Below are positions 24,733 to 33,637 of a stretch of 64,000 nt of DNA, piece by piece. A program made the translations under genes and the position numbers. The DNA is from Rhodospirillaceae bacterium (lineage in GTDB: Bacteria > Pseudomonadota > Alphaproteobacteria > Rhodospirillales > UBA2165). Below the pieces are notes generated by a model. The model saw only the letters and a list, made by a program, of their open reading frames with translations. It ran no database searches and had not been told where the DNA came from. Within the stretch, counting starts at the first letter, position 1, and each line of letters opens with the position of its first letter. The stretch covers positions 1-64,000 of the forward strand of contig JABIHH010000045.1 of NCBI GenBank assembly GCA_018649725.1. Reading direction: 5' to 3'.

Positions 24733-26880
24733 GTGTCAAATTTAGCATCTGGCGAAATAGCGGGATTGAATTTTCAATCCAAAAATCGCTTCATCAATCG
24801 AGAACTGTCCTGGCTCGCCTTTAATGCGCGGGTTTTGGAAGAAGCCGAAAATGAAGCCGCGCCTGTGTTAGAGCGGGTCAATTATCTCTCGATTTCAGCT
24901 TCCAATCTGGATGAGTTTTATATGGTGCGTATTGCTGGTTTGAAAGGGCAGGTTGATGCGGATGTTACGAAATTGAGCGAAGATGGTTTGACGCCTGTTC
25001 AGCAAATGGAGTCCATCCGTGCCGAGGCCAAGGAATTAATGAAAATTCAGCAACGCTGCTGGCGCAATCTGCGCTCCGAAATGGCAAGTGCTGGAATTGC
25101 GATCTTAAAAGGGGGGGACCTTTCTGAAGAAGAAAACGCGTGGTTGACAACATATTTTGAAGAGCAGATTTTTCCCATTCTGACACCTTTGGCGATCGAT
25201 TCTGCGCATCCATTTCCGTTTATTCCGAATCTAGGATTTTCGATGGTGCTGAAACTGCGCCGGATTGATGACGGTCAGATTATGCGGGCATTAATCCCGT
25301 TTCCGCAAATGTTGGATCGTTTTGTCAAGCTACCCGGAAAAGAAGACAAGCTTATTTTGGTGGAAAACATTATCAGCCTTTTCCTTGATAAAATTTTCCC
25401 TGATTTTGAAGTCGAGCAGGGCGCTTGGTTCCGCATTATTCGTGATACCGAAGTTGAGATAGATGAGGAAGCTGAGGATCTAATGCGGACCTACCAGTCG
25501 GCTTTGAAACAGCGCATTCAAGGCTCGGTTATCAGACTCTCGGTCAATGCAGATGTGCCGGACGATCTTTGTAAAATGATTATTGATGAAGTTGGCGTTG
25601 ATAATCTTGATGTTGTGCGTCATGACGGCTTGCTTGGCTTGTCGGATACCGGTGAGATTTATGGTATCGAGCGCAATGATTTAAAATTCACCTCATATGA
25701 GCCCCGCTTTCCAGAGCGGGTGCGGGAACTTGAAGGCGATTGTTTCAAGGCGATCAGGGCAAAGGATTTTGTCGTTCATCACCCGTATGAAAGTTTTGAT
25801 GTCGTTGTTCAATTCATTCGCCAGGCCGCCCGCGACCCTGATGTCGTTGCGGTGAAACAAACGCTTTATCGGACAAGTAACGACTCACCCACTGTGGCGG
25901 CATTGATTGAGGCGGCTGAGGCCGGCAAGTCGGTGACGGCAATGGTTGAACTTAAAGCCCGCTTTGATGAAGAGGCGAACATTAAATGGGCACGTGATTT
26001 AGAGCGTGCCGGCGCCAATGTTGTGTTCGGCTTTTTAGATAAAAAAACCCATGCCAAAATCAGCCTCGTGGTTAGGCGAGAAGGGGATGGGCTGCGCTCA
26101 TATGCCCATTTCGGCACCGGAAATTATCACCCGCAAACGGCCAAGATTTACACTGATCTTTCCTTCTTTACTTGCGAGCCGGAATTGTGCCGTGATGCGG
26201 CTCAAGTGTTTAATTTCATGACCGGCTATACCGAGCCCAAAGGTCTTGCCAAATTATCGGTCTCACCGCTGAATTTACGCGATCGCCTCTTAGGCTTGAT
26301 CGAAAATGAGATCGAATTTGCCAAGGCCGGCAAGCCGGCAACGATTTGGGCGAAGATGAACTCGGTCGTTGATCCGATAATTATTGATGCGTTATATACT
26401 GCCTCGAATGCCGGCGTGGAAATTGATTTGATCGTGCGCGGTATTTGCTGCCTCCGTCCCGGCCTCCCAGGGTTGTCGGAAAACATTCGCGTAAAGAGTA
26501 TTATCGGGCGCTTTTTGGAACATTCTCGCATTGTCGTTTTTGGCAATGGTGCGGAACTACCGTCCTCAGAAGCTGCCGTCTTCATCTCCTCTGCTGACTG
26601 GATGCCGCGAAACTTGAACTGGCGTGTTGAAGTTTTAGTACCGGTTGAAAACCCGACCGTTCACCAACAAATTCTAGAGCAGGTTATGATCGCGAATTTG
26701 ATGGATGTCACTCAGAGCTGGGTCATGAAGCCGGACGGTAGTTATGGCCGCTTAACCAGCGACAAAGACAGTTTCAGCGCGCATACCTATTTTATGACCA
26801 ATCCGAGCTTGTCTGGTCGGGGCAGTGCATTGGAAGATCATAAACCGCAAATGCCACGCCTCGTGTCTGATCGATCTTAA
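24733..26880 (+). CDS. ppk1: Polyphosphate kinase 1
   Basis: A 715-residue enzyme that reversibly polymerises the gamma phosphate of ATP into polyphosphate. The N-terminal domain has NRELSWLAFNARVLEEA. The catalytic domain contains the autophosphorylated histidine in DKKTHAKISLV (His440) and the second conserved histidine in FLEHSRI (His597), with the GTGNYHPQTAKIYTD stretch between them. Start is GTG at 24733; the Shine-Dalgarno is weak. ppx follows within 26 bases, forming a synthesis/degradation pair as in many proteobacteria. Confidence 0.96.
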   Translation: MSNLASGEIAGLNFQSKNRFINRELSWLAFNARVLEEAENEAAPVLERVNYLSISASNLDEFYMVRIAGLKGQVDADVTKLSEDGLTPVQQMESIRAEAKELMKIQQRCWRNLRSEMASAGIAILKGGDLSEEENAWLTTYFEEQIFPILTPLAIDSAHPFPFIPNLGFSMVLKLRRIDDGQIMRALIPFPQMLDRFVKLPGKEDKLILVENIISLFLDKIFPDFEVEQGAWFRIIRDTEVEIDEEAEDLMRTYQSALKQRIQGSVIRLSVNADVPDDLCKMIIDEVGVDNLDVVRHDGLLGLSDTGEIYGIERNDLKFTSYEPRFPERVRELEGDCFKAIRAKDFVVHHPYESFDVVVQFIRQAARDPDVVAVKQTLYRTSNDSPTVAALIEAAEAGKSVTAMVELKARFDEEANIKWARDLERAGANVVFGFLDKKTHAKISLVVRREGDGLRSYAHFGTGNYHPQTAKIYTDLSFFTCEPELCRDAAQVFNFMTGYTEPKGLAKLSVSPLNLRDRLLGLIENEIEFAKAGKPATIWAKMNSVVDPIIIDALYTASNAGVEIDLIVRGICCLRPGLPGLSENIRVKSIIGRFLEHSRIVVFGNGAELPSSEAAVFISSADWMPRNLNWRVEVLVPVENPTVHQQILEQVMIANLMDVTQSWVMKPDGSYGRLTSDKDSFSAHTYFMTNPSLSGRGSALEDHKPQMPRLVSDRS

Positions 26881-26905
26881 AAGGCCAAAATTAGAAGAAT
26901 ATAAA

Positions 26906-28429
26906 ATGACCGGTAATTTATTTTCGACATCGCCCATTTCAAGTACCCATGACATCGGCAGGCCATCAGCTGATGGACGTATCGGCATCGTTGATATTGG
27001 CTCGAATACGGTTCGCCTGGTTGTCTTCGATGCACCGGCGCGTTTGCCTGTCCCAATTTTTAACGAGCGTGTGGCCTGCGGATTGGGACGCGGGCTGGGC
27101 CAGACCGGGCAATTGGACCCCGCCGGTGTCGAACTTGCCCTTAAGACACTTGGGCGTTTCACCAATCTGGCGCGTGAAATGAAAGTGGAAAACTTTATCT
27201 TAGTGGCGACGGCGGCGGTTAGAGAGGCCTCAGACGGCGACTCATTTGTCGAAGAAATCCATCGCAGTTTTGGCTTTCCGGTACGCGTATTGTCTGGCGA
27301 TGAAGAGGCGCGTTTAGGCGCTATGGGTATTCTGGGCGGCTCGCCAAAATCTGATGGCGTGTCGGGCGATCTCGGCGGCGGTAGTTTGGATTTAGTTTCG
27401 CTTGATATGGGTGAGTTTGGCGAAAGCGCTACCTTGCCGCTCGGCCATTTGCGGGTGGCGGAAGATTCCGGTCAAAGTGCCAAAAAAGCCAAGAAGATTA
27501 TCGCTGAGCAGTTCGATCGTTGTTATTGGCTAAGCGAAGCCCCGGGACGGATACTTTATGCTGTTGGCGGCGCATGGCGGGCCATTGCCCGGCTCTATAT
27601 TGATCAGACGAACTATCCCCTTCGCGTGTTGGATAATTTTACCATTGATGCGAACGATGCGCGTAGTTTTACCAAATTGATCGGCGAGCAAAGCTCGAAG
27701 TCTCTGGAGAAAATGTCCGGGGTTGCGCGTCGGCGGGCGGATACGTTGCCTTTTGCTGCCTTGGTGCTTAACAAGTTTTTGGAAGTGACCCAACCAAAGC
27801 AACTTGTTTTCTCAGGTTACGGTTTGCGGGAAGGTCAGTTCTTCGAAATGCTGCCGCCCGAGATGAAACAGGAAGACCCGTTGATCAGCGCCTGTGAAGG
27901 CTTCGCTGTTAGGAGCGGGCGTTTTTCTGTTCACGGCGAAGAAATTGCCTCATGGATGGCTCCGCTTTTCGTCACCGAATCCGATAACTACAATCGTCTT
28001 TGTCATGCGGCGGCTTTGCTCAGCGATATTGGCTGGACTGAGCATCCTGACTACCGGGCGTTGCATTCCTTCATCCGCGTGCTGCGTTTGCCGATTTCCG
28101 GCGTCACTCACCGCCAGCGTATCATGTTAGCGCTTGCCGTTTTTGTTCGCTACAACGGCAAGCGCAAGCAATATGAAGTTCAACAGGTCCGTGATTTGCT
28201 CGGCAAGAAAGATCAACATCGCGCCAGCGTCATGGGTGTCGCCTTGCGCATGGCGCATTCGCTCTCCGGCGGTGTGCCGGGCATTTTACCCCGCACCGCG
28301 TTAAATATGTCGAACTCGAAATTGATTTTAAAAGTCGATGAGTCGTCTCGCGTGCTGATCGGCAATTCCGTTGAGAAGATATTCCATGATTTGGCAGACA
28401 CGCTCGACGTCAAAGGCAAGATTGAGTAG
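26906..28429 (+). CDS. ppx: Exopolyphosphatase / guanosine pentaphosphate phosphohydrolase
   Basis: A 507-residue Ppx/GppA family enzyme. It has the actin-like ATPase-fold motifs GIVDIGSNTVRLVVFD, the EAR residues in SGDEEARLG and the second phosphate loop GDLGGGSLDL. A C-terminal helical HD-type region with HAAALLSDIGW follows. I chose the ATG at 26906, since the longer open frame overlaps ppk1 and lacks conserved residues. It acts on the product of the gene upstream and is almost surely in the same transcript. Confidence 0.93.
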   Translation: MTGNLFSTSPISSTHDIGRPSADGRIGIVDIGSNTVRLVVFDAPARLPVPIFNERVACGLGRGLGQTGQLDPAGVELALKTLGRFTNLAREMKVENFILVATAAVREASDGDSFVEEIHRSFGFPVRVLSGDEEARLGAMGILGGSPKSDGVSGDLGGGSLDLVSLDMGEFGESATLPLGHLRVAEDSGQSAKKAKKIIAEQFDRCYWLSEAPGRILYAVGGAWRAIARLYIDQTNYPLRVLDNFTIDANDARSFTKLIGEQSSKSLEKMSGVARRRADTLPFAALVLNKFLEVTQPKQLVFSGYGLREGQFFEMLPPEMKQEDPLISACEGFAVRSGRFSVHGEEIASWMAPLFVTESDNYNRLCHAAALLSDIGWTEHPDYRALHSFIRVLRLPISGVTHRQRIMLALAVFVRYNGKRKQYEVQQVRDLLGKKDQHRASVMGVALRMAHSLSGGVPGILPRTALNMSNSKLILKVDESSRVLIGNSVEKIFHDLADTLDVKGKIE

Positions 28430-28454
28430 AAAGCTTAATACGTCATAAAAGATT

Positions 28455-28476
28455 GAAAAACACCTTCGTGTTTTTC
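28455..28476 (+). terminator. Hairpin between ppx and rnd
   Basis: GAAAAACAC and GTGTTTTTC make a perfect 9 bp stem around CTTC, with T-runs on both strands. Its position between convergent genes fits a bidirectional terminator. The stem is AT-rich, so strength is uncertain. Confidence 0.5.
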
Positions 28477-28498
28477 GTGGTTCTAAGAGCCGATAAAG

Positions 28499-28529
28499 CT
28501 GGATAGGCGGATCAAGTCCGCGCATGACG
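28499..28529. repeat. REP-type palindrome, family 2, isolated copy
   Basis: GGATAGGCGGATCAAGTCCG followed by CGCATGACG matches the family-2 palindromes at 8.7 kb. It lies between the convergent genes ppx and rnd. Confidence 0.7.
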
Positions 28530-28545
28530 AGGAGAAAATTGGAAG

Positions 28546-29724
28546 CTACTCGTCTTCGAACTCAACCAACTCGAGCGTCTGGCCGTTGATGACCAAGGCG
28601 AGTTTACCGTCCCGCAGGTTCAGGGCTTCTTGGCCGAATAGGGGGCGGCGCCAGCCGGTGAGGGCGGGGACGTCGGCTTTATCTCCGAAAGCTGCAATTT
28701 TTTCAATATCGCCGCCGCTGGCAATCAGCTTTTGGGCAACGTCTTGTTGCTCGCATTTCATCTTTAATAGAACTTTGAGCAAATCCGTTATTGGACCAAT
28801 GCCGCGCGGCAGGTTTGGTCGCCGGGGGACTTCCGGGCATTCGTCATTGGGTAGAGCTTTGCCCGCTTCAACGGCTTTGAGAATACTTTCGCCGGCGCTG
28901 CCTTCGGCCATGCGTTGACCGAGACCGCGCGTTCGAGCGAGATCACTCACCGATTTTGGTGCGTGATGAGCGATTTCAACCAAAGCTTCATCGCGTAAAA
29001 TACGATTTCTCGGCAAATCTTTTCGCTGTGCTTCACTTTCCCGCCACGCCGTAACTTCACGCAAGATGGCTAAGAACCGTGGTTTGGGATTGCGCGCTTT
29101 TACGCGGCGCCAGGCTTCTCTAGGCGGAAACTTGTAGATGTTTTCATCCGTGAGCTTCGCCATTTCTTCGTCGAGCCATTCATGGCGCCCGCTCTCAACG
29201 AGCTTCGCCTCAAGCGCTTCATAAACTGTCCTGAGATGGGTGACGTCGCCAAGTGCATAGGTGACCTGCTTGTCCGTCAAAGGCCGTTGTGCCCAATCGG
29301 TAAAGCGTGATGATTTATCGACAGGTTCACCCACCAGCTTATTCACCAAAGTCTCATAGCCAACTGATTCACCAAAACCACAGACCATGGCGGCGACTTG
29401 GGTATCGAATAGAGGCTTCGGGAGTTGGTCGGCGAGCTTATAGAAAATTTCGAGATCCTGGCGGGCGGCGTGGAATACTTTGAGCACGCTTTCATCAGCC
29501 ATCAAATCTAATAGCGGTGTAAGGTCGAGACCATCGGCCAGCGCATCGACGGCCAGCGCTTCATCTTCATTGGCTAATTGCACTAAGCACAATTGCGGCC
29601 AATAGGTTTTCTCGCGCATAAATTCCGTATCGACCGTGATATAAGCCGATTTTGAAAGACGTTCACAGAACTCGCTCAAGGATTGGGTGTCGGTAATAAT
29701 AGGCATGGGCGCTGTCATACACAT
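28546..29724 (-). CDS. rnd: Ribonuclease D
   Basis: A 392-residue 3'-5' exoribonuclease of the DEDD superfamily, used in 3' maturation of tRNA and other RNAs. The exonuclease motifs are VDTEFMRE (Exo I), VFHAARQDLEIF (Exo II) and YALGDVTHLRTVYEAL (Exo III). They are followed by one HRDC domain (RDEALVEIAHHAPKS). The start at 29724 is supported by a GGA-A-rich Shine-Dalgarno; an internal ATG at 29706 gives MPIITDT. In related genomes rnd is typically adjacent to aspS; here a TRAP block separates them. Confidence 0.93.
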   Translation of the reverse strand: MCMTAPMPIITDTQSLSEFCERLSKSAYITVDTEFMREKTYWPQLCLVQLANEDEALAVDALADGLDLTPLLDLMADESVLKVFHAARQDLEIFYKLADQLPKPLFDTQVAAMVCGFGESVGYETLVNKLVGEPVDKSSRFTDWAQRPLTDKQVTYALGDVTHLRTVYEALEAKLVESGRHEWLDEEMAKLTDENIYKFPPREAWRRVKARNPKPRFLAILREVTAWRESEAQRKDLPRNRILRDEALVEIAHHAPKSVSDLARTRGLGQRMAEGSAGESILKAVEAGKALPNDECPEVPRRPNLPRGIGPITDLLKVLLKMKCEQQDVAQKLIASGGDIEKIAAFGDKADVPALTGWRRPLFGQEALNLRDGKLALVINGQTLELVEFEDE

Positions 29725-29904
29725 TTTTTTCCAGAAGCTAAAGCCTGAAAATACGAGTCCGATGACATCATTGAATCAGCAGTGACATATATGACGTGCC
29801 TTATTTTGAGCAAAGTTAGTACTATAATTTGATAATAACTTTCAATTCGACGTTGAAATCGGAATTTTATTCCGTTACACAAGTGCTGTACGGGGTAATT
29901 AAAT

Positions 29905-29929
29905 GATCAACAACACGAATTTGTTGATC
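29905..29929 (+). promoter_or_regulatory. 9 bp inverted repeat in the dctP leader
   Basis: GATCAACAA and TTGTTGATC pair perfectly around CACGAAT, ending 22 bases before the dctP ATG. It may be an operator, or a leader hairpin that protects the mRNA. Confidence 0.4.
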
Positions 29930-29951
29930 CAACAAATGGGAGACTACACAT

Positions 29952-30980
29952 ATGTCTAATCGTATTTTAAATGTTACGTTGGCTGCAGTCGTTGGCGGAG
30001 CAGCCGTTTTTGGTGGTGCACTTTCAGTGACACCGGCCAAAGCTGAAACAGAATTATTATTTAATCGCTTTTTGCCAGCAAAACATCCGTTTAATGTCGG
30101 TATGTTTATTCCTTGGGCCAAAGACGTTGCGCGCGTCACCAACGGTAGTGTCAAAGTTAAATTCACCGAGAAATCATTGGCACCGCCACCAAAGCAGTGG
30201 AACATGGTTTCCAAAGGTATTGCTGATGTCGCGATGCTGGCGAACAACTTTGAATCTGGTCGTTTGAAGCTACCAAATATCGCTCAAGTGCCGTTTGGCG
30301 CATCTTCGGCAGAAAAACGTGGTCTTGCGATGTGGCGGACTCACGTCAAATATCTGGCCAAAGCCAACGAATACAAAGGCATGAAAGTTTTGGGTCAATG
30401 GACGATTTCTGCTGCTAGCCTTCTGGCAGACAAGCCGATCTTAAAGATGGGTGATCTTAAGAACTATAAAATGTGGGCGATTAATGGCCTTCCCAATAAA
30501 ATGATGAAAAATATGGGTGCTGTTGTTGTTTCTGTGCCGGGTGTTCAAATGTTTAACGTCGTATCGAAAGGTATCGTTAAAGGCTCGGTTACCTCTCTTT
30601 ATACACTCATGGTGTTTAAATTGATGCCGTATATCAAGCACGTTACCGCCATTCCAGGTGGTTTCCAATCAAACAACTTTTCATTGCTCTTTAGTCAGAA
30701 AAAATGGAATGGCTTGTCGGCTGCGGAAAAGAAAGCCATCACCAGTATTTCTGGTGAAACGGTCGCAATCAACGCCGGAAAACGCGTTGATGTCTTAGAC
30801 AAGAAGGCTAAGGGATTGGCTGCCAAAAAAGGTATTAAGTTCCATACCGCCAGCCCAGAGTTTGTTAAAGAAATTCGCCAGAAATCTCAGTTCTTGGTTG
30901 ATGGTTGGCTGAAGGAAGCTGCTGCTAAAGGCGTCGACGGCAAAGCTGCTCTTGCTTACTTTAAGTCACAGTCTAAGTAG
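29952..30980 (+). CDS. TRAP transporter solute-binding protein (DctP family)
   Basis: A 342-residue periplasmic binding protein of a tripartite ATP-independent transporter. The signal peptide is clear (about 31 residues, ending TPAKA). The mature protein has the DctP features: LLFNRFLPAKHPFNVGM near its start, FPxG-like KLPNIAQVPFG, and the helix-strand segment with VVSVPGVQMFNVVSKGIVKG. The substrate-gripping arginine region cannot be confidently aligned by eye. It is first in the TRAP P-Q-M operon. The substrate is unknown. Confidence 0.9.
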   Translation: MSNRILNVTLAAVVGGAAVFGGALSVTPAKAETELLFNRFLPAKHPFNVGMFIPWAKDVARVTNGSVKVKFTEKSLAPPPKQWNMVSKGIADVAMLANNFESGRLKLPNIAQVPFGASSAEKRGLAMWRTHVKYLAKANEYKGMKVLGQWTISAASLLADKPILKMGDLKNYKMWAINGLPNKMMKNMGAVVVSVPGVQMFNVVSKGIVKGSVTSLYTLMVFKLMPYIKHVTAIPGGFQSNNFSLLFSQKKWNGLSAAEKKAITSISGETVAINAGKRVDVLDKKAKGLAAKKGIKFHTASPEFVKEIRQKSQFLVDGWLKEAAAKGVDGKAALAYFKSQSK

Positions 30981-30989
30981 TCATAATTC

Positions 30990-31556
30990 ATGTCTGAATT
31001 TGATATGCCGGGCACCGAAGGCGGTGCCCGGCAATCCAATTGGCTATTTACAGCGCTGAAACTCATTGCGGCTGTGATGATTTTTGCCATGGCGGCATTG
31101 ACCTTTGCTGATGTGGTGGGGCGTTACGTCTTCAGCTTACCCATCCAGGGGACATTCGAAATTGTTGGGTTGCTACTGGGCGTCGTTACTTTTTCGGCGC
31201 TCCCCTTAATCACCTATGAGCGGGCGCACATTACCGTTGATCTCTTTGATAGTTTTATTCGCGGTAAGTTTCGTTTCGTCCAACAATTTGCAACCTTACT
31301 TGGCAGTGCCTGTGTCATCGCTTTTATAGCGGAACGCTTTATCGCCGCAGGGATTGATGAAACAGAGGCTAAATTTGTAACGGAGGATTTGGGGCTATCA
31401 CGCGCACCGTTGCTCTATGGCTTGTCTGGGTTGTCGATGATTACTGTCGGCATCCTCATCGTTATGATGTGGCATATGTTGACCGGACGCCTCCCGGTTA
31501 AACAACCAGACATCGATCTATATAAAGTTGATATCGATGAGCATCCTGCCCACTGA
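30990..31556 (+). CDS. TRAP transporter small permease (DctQ family)
   Basis: A 188-residue membrane protein with four hydrophobic segments, the usual topology of the small TRAP permease that links the binding protein and the large permease. Conserved features include the helix-1 end FADVVGRYVF and PIQGTFEIVGLLLGVVTFSALPLITYERAHI, where the residues between the second and third helices are family-typical. It starts nine bases after the dctP stop and ends 23 bases before the large permease. Confidence 0.9.
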   Translation: MSEFDMPGTEGGARQSNWLFTALKLIAAVMIFAMAALTFADVVGRYVFSLPIQGTFEIVGLLLGVVTFSALPLITYERAHITVDLFDSFIRGKFRFVQQFATLLGSACVIAFIAERFIAAGIDETEAKFVTEDLGLSRAPLLYGLSGLSMITVGILIVMMWHMLTGRLPVKQPDIDLYKVDIDEHPAH

Positions 31557-31578
31557 TAAACTGACTGAAGTTTAAATT

Positions 31579-32880
31579 ATGACAATTTCCCTCATCGGCT
31601 TCGCTATTCTGTTTTTGATTGCCTTTCTCGGCTTTCCGCTCGGTTTTACCATGCTGGCGGTTGGTGGAATTGGCTTCGCCATTTTGCGGGGAACCGGTCC
31701 CGCCCTTGAAATGGTTATCCAACAGATTATGGACGTGGTGCTCAACACAAATTTCGCGGTTTTGCCGATGTTTTTGCTGATGGGTGCTTTTGTCTATCGG
31801 GCGGCCCTGTCGGATGATTTGTACGAGGCCGCGGATGCCTGGCTTGGGCATCATCGGGGCGGGCTTGCGATGGCGACTGTCGCCGCCTGCGGTGGCTTCG
31901 CTGCTGTGTCTGGATCTTCGTTGGCGACGGTTGCGACGATGGCTAAAGTCGCCATACCTGCGATGCGCAAATACAAATATGCCGATAGCTTGGCTGCGGG
32001 CACTGTGGCTGCGGGCGGCACACTTGGCATTTTAATCCCGCCCTCGGCCGCGCTGATTATCTATGGCATTTTGACGGAAGAAGGCATTGCAGAACTGTTT
32101 GTTGCCGGCATTATTCCAGGCCTGATATCTGTCGTTCTCTATATCGCCGTTATTATGATTGTGACACATTTCAAGCCGGAAATGGGTCCGCGCGGTAAGC
32201 GTTCCAGCTGGACGGTCCGGTTTCAGAAATTGTATCGCGTGTGGGGTATTCTCCTGCTGTTTTTCCTCATTCTAGGCGGTATTACCTTCGGTGTGTTTAC
32301 GCCAAATGAGGCTGGCGGTATCGGCGCTATTGGTGCGCTGCTCTTTGCTATGATGCGTAAAAAAATGTCCTGGCAGATATTATTCGAGTCTCTAGTCGAA
32401 GCTGCGCAGACAACCGCTATGGTGTTTATGATCGCCATCGGTGCGCTTATCCTCAACAATTTCATCGCGCTGGCCGGTATTTCTTCCGGCGCCATTAAAT
32501 GGATTGAATCCTATAACCTAGAGCCCATGGCCGTGTTACTGATCATCCTGGCTTTCTTAGTTCTCCTCGGCACGGTAGTTGAGGGGTTAGCGATGATCTT
32601 TCTGACCGTGCCAATTTTTGTGCCGGTGGTTGAAGGCCTGGGCTTTGATCTGATTTGGTTTGGTATTGTCTTAGTGATGATGGTTGAGATTAGCCTCATC
32701 ACACCACCGATAGGGCTCAACGTGTTTGTTATGAAGTCGATGATGCCGGACGTGCCGCTCGCAACGATTTTCAAAGGAATTGGACCGTTCTTTGCCGCTG
32801 ATATGATTCGAATTTCAGTTGTTGTCGCCTTCCCAGCCGTGGTGTTATGGCTGCCGAGATTGGTTTATGGCCCAGGGTAA
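31579..32880 (+). CDS. TRAP transporter large permease (DctM family)
   Basis: A 433-residue membrane protein with about 12 helices, the sodium-coupled channel subunit of the TRAP system. Features include LMGAFVYRAALSDDLY, the motif region AAVSGSSLATVATMAKVAIP that binds sodium in related structures, GTLGILIPPSAALIIYG and EISLITPPIGLNVFVM. Its final 16 bases overlap the 3' end of the convergent methyltransferase gene. Confidence 0.93.
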   Translation: MTISLIGFAILFLIAFLGFPLGFTMLAVGGIGFAILRGTGPALEMVIQQIMDVVLNTNFAVLPMFLLMGAFVYRAALSDDLYEAADAWLGHHRGGLAMATVAACGGFAAVSGSSLATVATMAKVAIPAMRKYKYADSLAAGTVAAGGTLGILIPPSAALIIYGILTEEGIAELFVAGIIPGLISVVLYIAVIMIVTHFKPEMGPRGKRSSWTVRFQKLYRVWGILLLFFLILGGITFGVFTPNEAGGIGAIGALLFAMMRKKMSWQILFESLVEAAQTTAMVFMIAIGALILNNFIALAGISSGAIKWIESYNLEPMAVLLIILAFLVLLGTVVEGLAMIFLTVPIFVPVVEGLGFDLIWFGIVLVMMVEISLITPPIGLNVFVMKSMMPDVPLATIFKGIGPFFAADMIRISVVVAFPAVVLWLPRLVYGPG

Positions 32881-33569
32881 GGCTTGCGCGCTTCGATCTT
32901 TACCGAAGTGACATAAGAAAAAGGCCGGTGGTCGGAGATGCTAACGTCTTTGAAACCGGCTTTTTCTATTTCGGCGCTTAAAGCTTCTTCTTCCAGCGCA
33001 CCGCCGAGCGATGTATTAAAAGAGAGCGGGTCGGTAAGGACTTCTGCCGGTAGCTCTTCGGTTTTGATGAGATCTCTGGCCACCAGTTTACCGCCCTCTT
33101 TGAGCACACGATAGGCTTCGCTAAAGGCGGCTGTCTTACTGATGGCGAGATTAAAAGAGGCATTGGCGATAACCACATCAGCGCAGCCACTCAAGACCGG
33201 TAAATACTCAATATCAGCGCATAAAAGGTTAATACTCAACTGTTGAGAATTGACCTTTTGCAGCATCTCATAGGTCATATCGACGGAGACAACGCGGCCA
33301 TTCGAGAGTTGTTTTGCGGCTATGAAGCTGTCGAGCCCGGCGCCCGCACCGAGATCAACAACGGTCTCGTCGCCTTCAAAGTTTAAGCCGTCGAACAGAT
33401 ATCCACAGCCTGAATAGCTTGCCGTGAGGGCAGGTGTCAGGCCGGCGATTAGCTCTGCCGGATAGCCAGCCTCAATAGCCTTTTCAGCGCCATTGCCCGC
33501 CGCCTCAGCCTGCACTGCATAGCGCCGCCTGATCTGTGCCTTAACTTGAGTTTCCCAACTAGAAGTCAT
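32865..33569 (-). CDS. SAM-dependent methyltransferase, ArsM-like but missing a key cysteine
   Basis: A 234-residue class I methyltransferase. SAM-binding motif I is VVDLGAGAGLDSFIAA (near 69-84), preceded by a SYSGCGY element that resembles the GCGxP start of arsenite methyltransferases. In ArsM proteins a second cysteine follows in an NCVINL-type motif; here that spot reads NASFNL, so the arsenic-binding set is incomplete. I therefore call it only a methyltransferase. It has its own start after a terminator and converges on dctM. Confidence 0.75.
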   Translation of the reverse strand: MTSSWETQVKAQIRRRYAVQAEAAGNGAEKAIEAGYPAELIAGLTPALTASYSGCGYLFDGLNFEGDETVVDLGAGAGLDSFIAAKQLSNGRVVSVDMTYEMLQKVNSQQLSINLLCADIEYLPVLSGCADVVIANASFNLAISKTAAFSEAYRVLKEGGKLVARDLIKTEELPAEVLTDPLSFNTSLGGALEEEALSAEIEKAGFKDVSISDHRPFSYVTSVKIEARKPYPGP

Positions 33570-33586
33570 GCGATAAGGATAAAGAA

Positions 33587-33617
33587 AAAGGGGCGTGCCA
33601 CAAGTGCACGCCCCTTT
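33587..33617 (-). terminator. Strong terminator of the metallophosphoesterase gene
   Basis: AAAGGGGCGTGC and GCACGCCCCTTT form a perfect 12 bp stem. On the minus strand it is followed by a T-rich run (TTTTTCTTT), 20 bases beyond the 33638 stop. Confidence 0.9.
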
Positions 33618-33637
33618 AAATTCATATGTGTCCGAGA

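Noticed and set aside
26825-26905. Earlier start of ppx inside ppk1
   Set aside because: It overlaps the 3' end of ppk1 and adds residues with no family similarity.
28455-28476. Small RNA between ppx and rnd
   Set aside because: Only one short AT-rich hairpin, better explained as a terminator between convergent genes.
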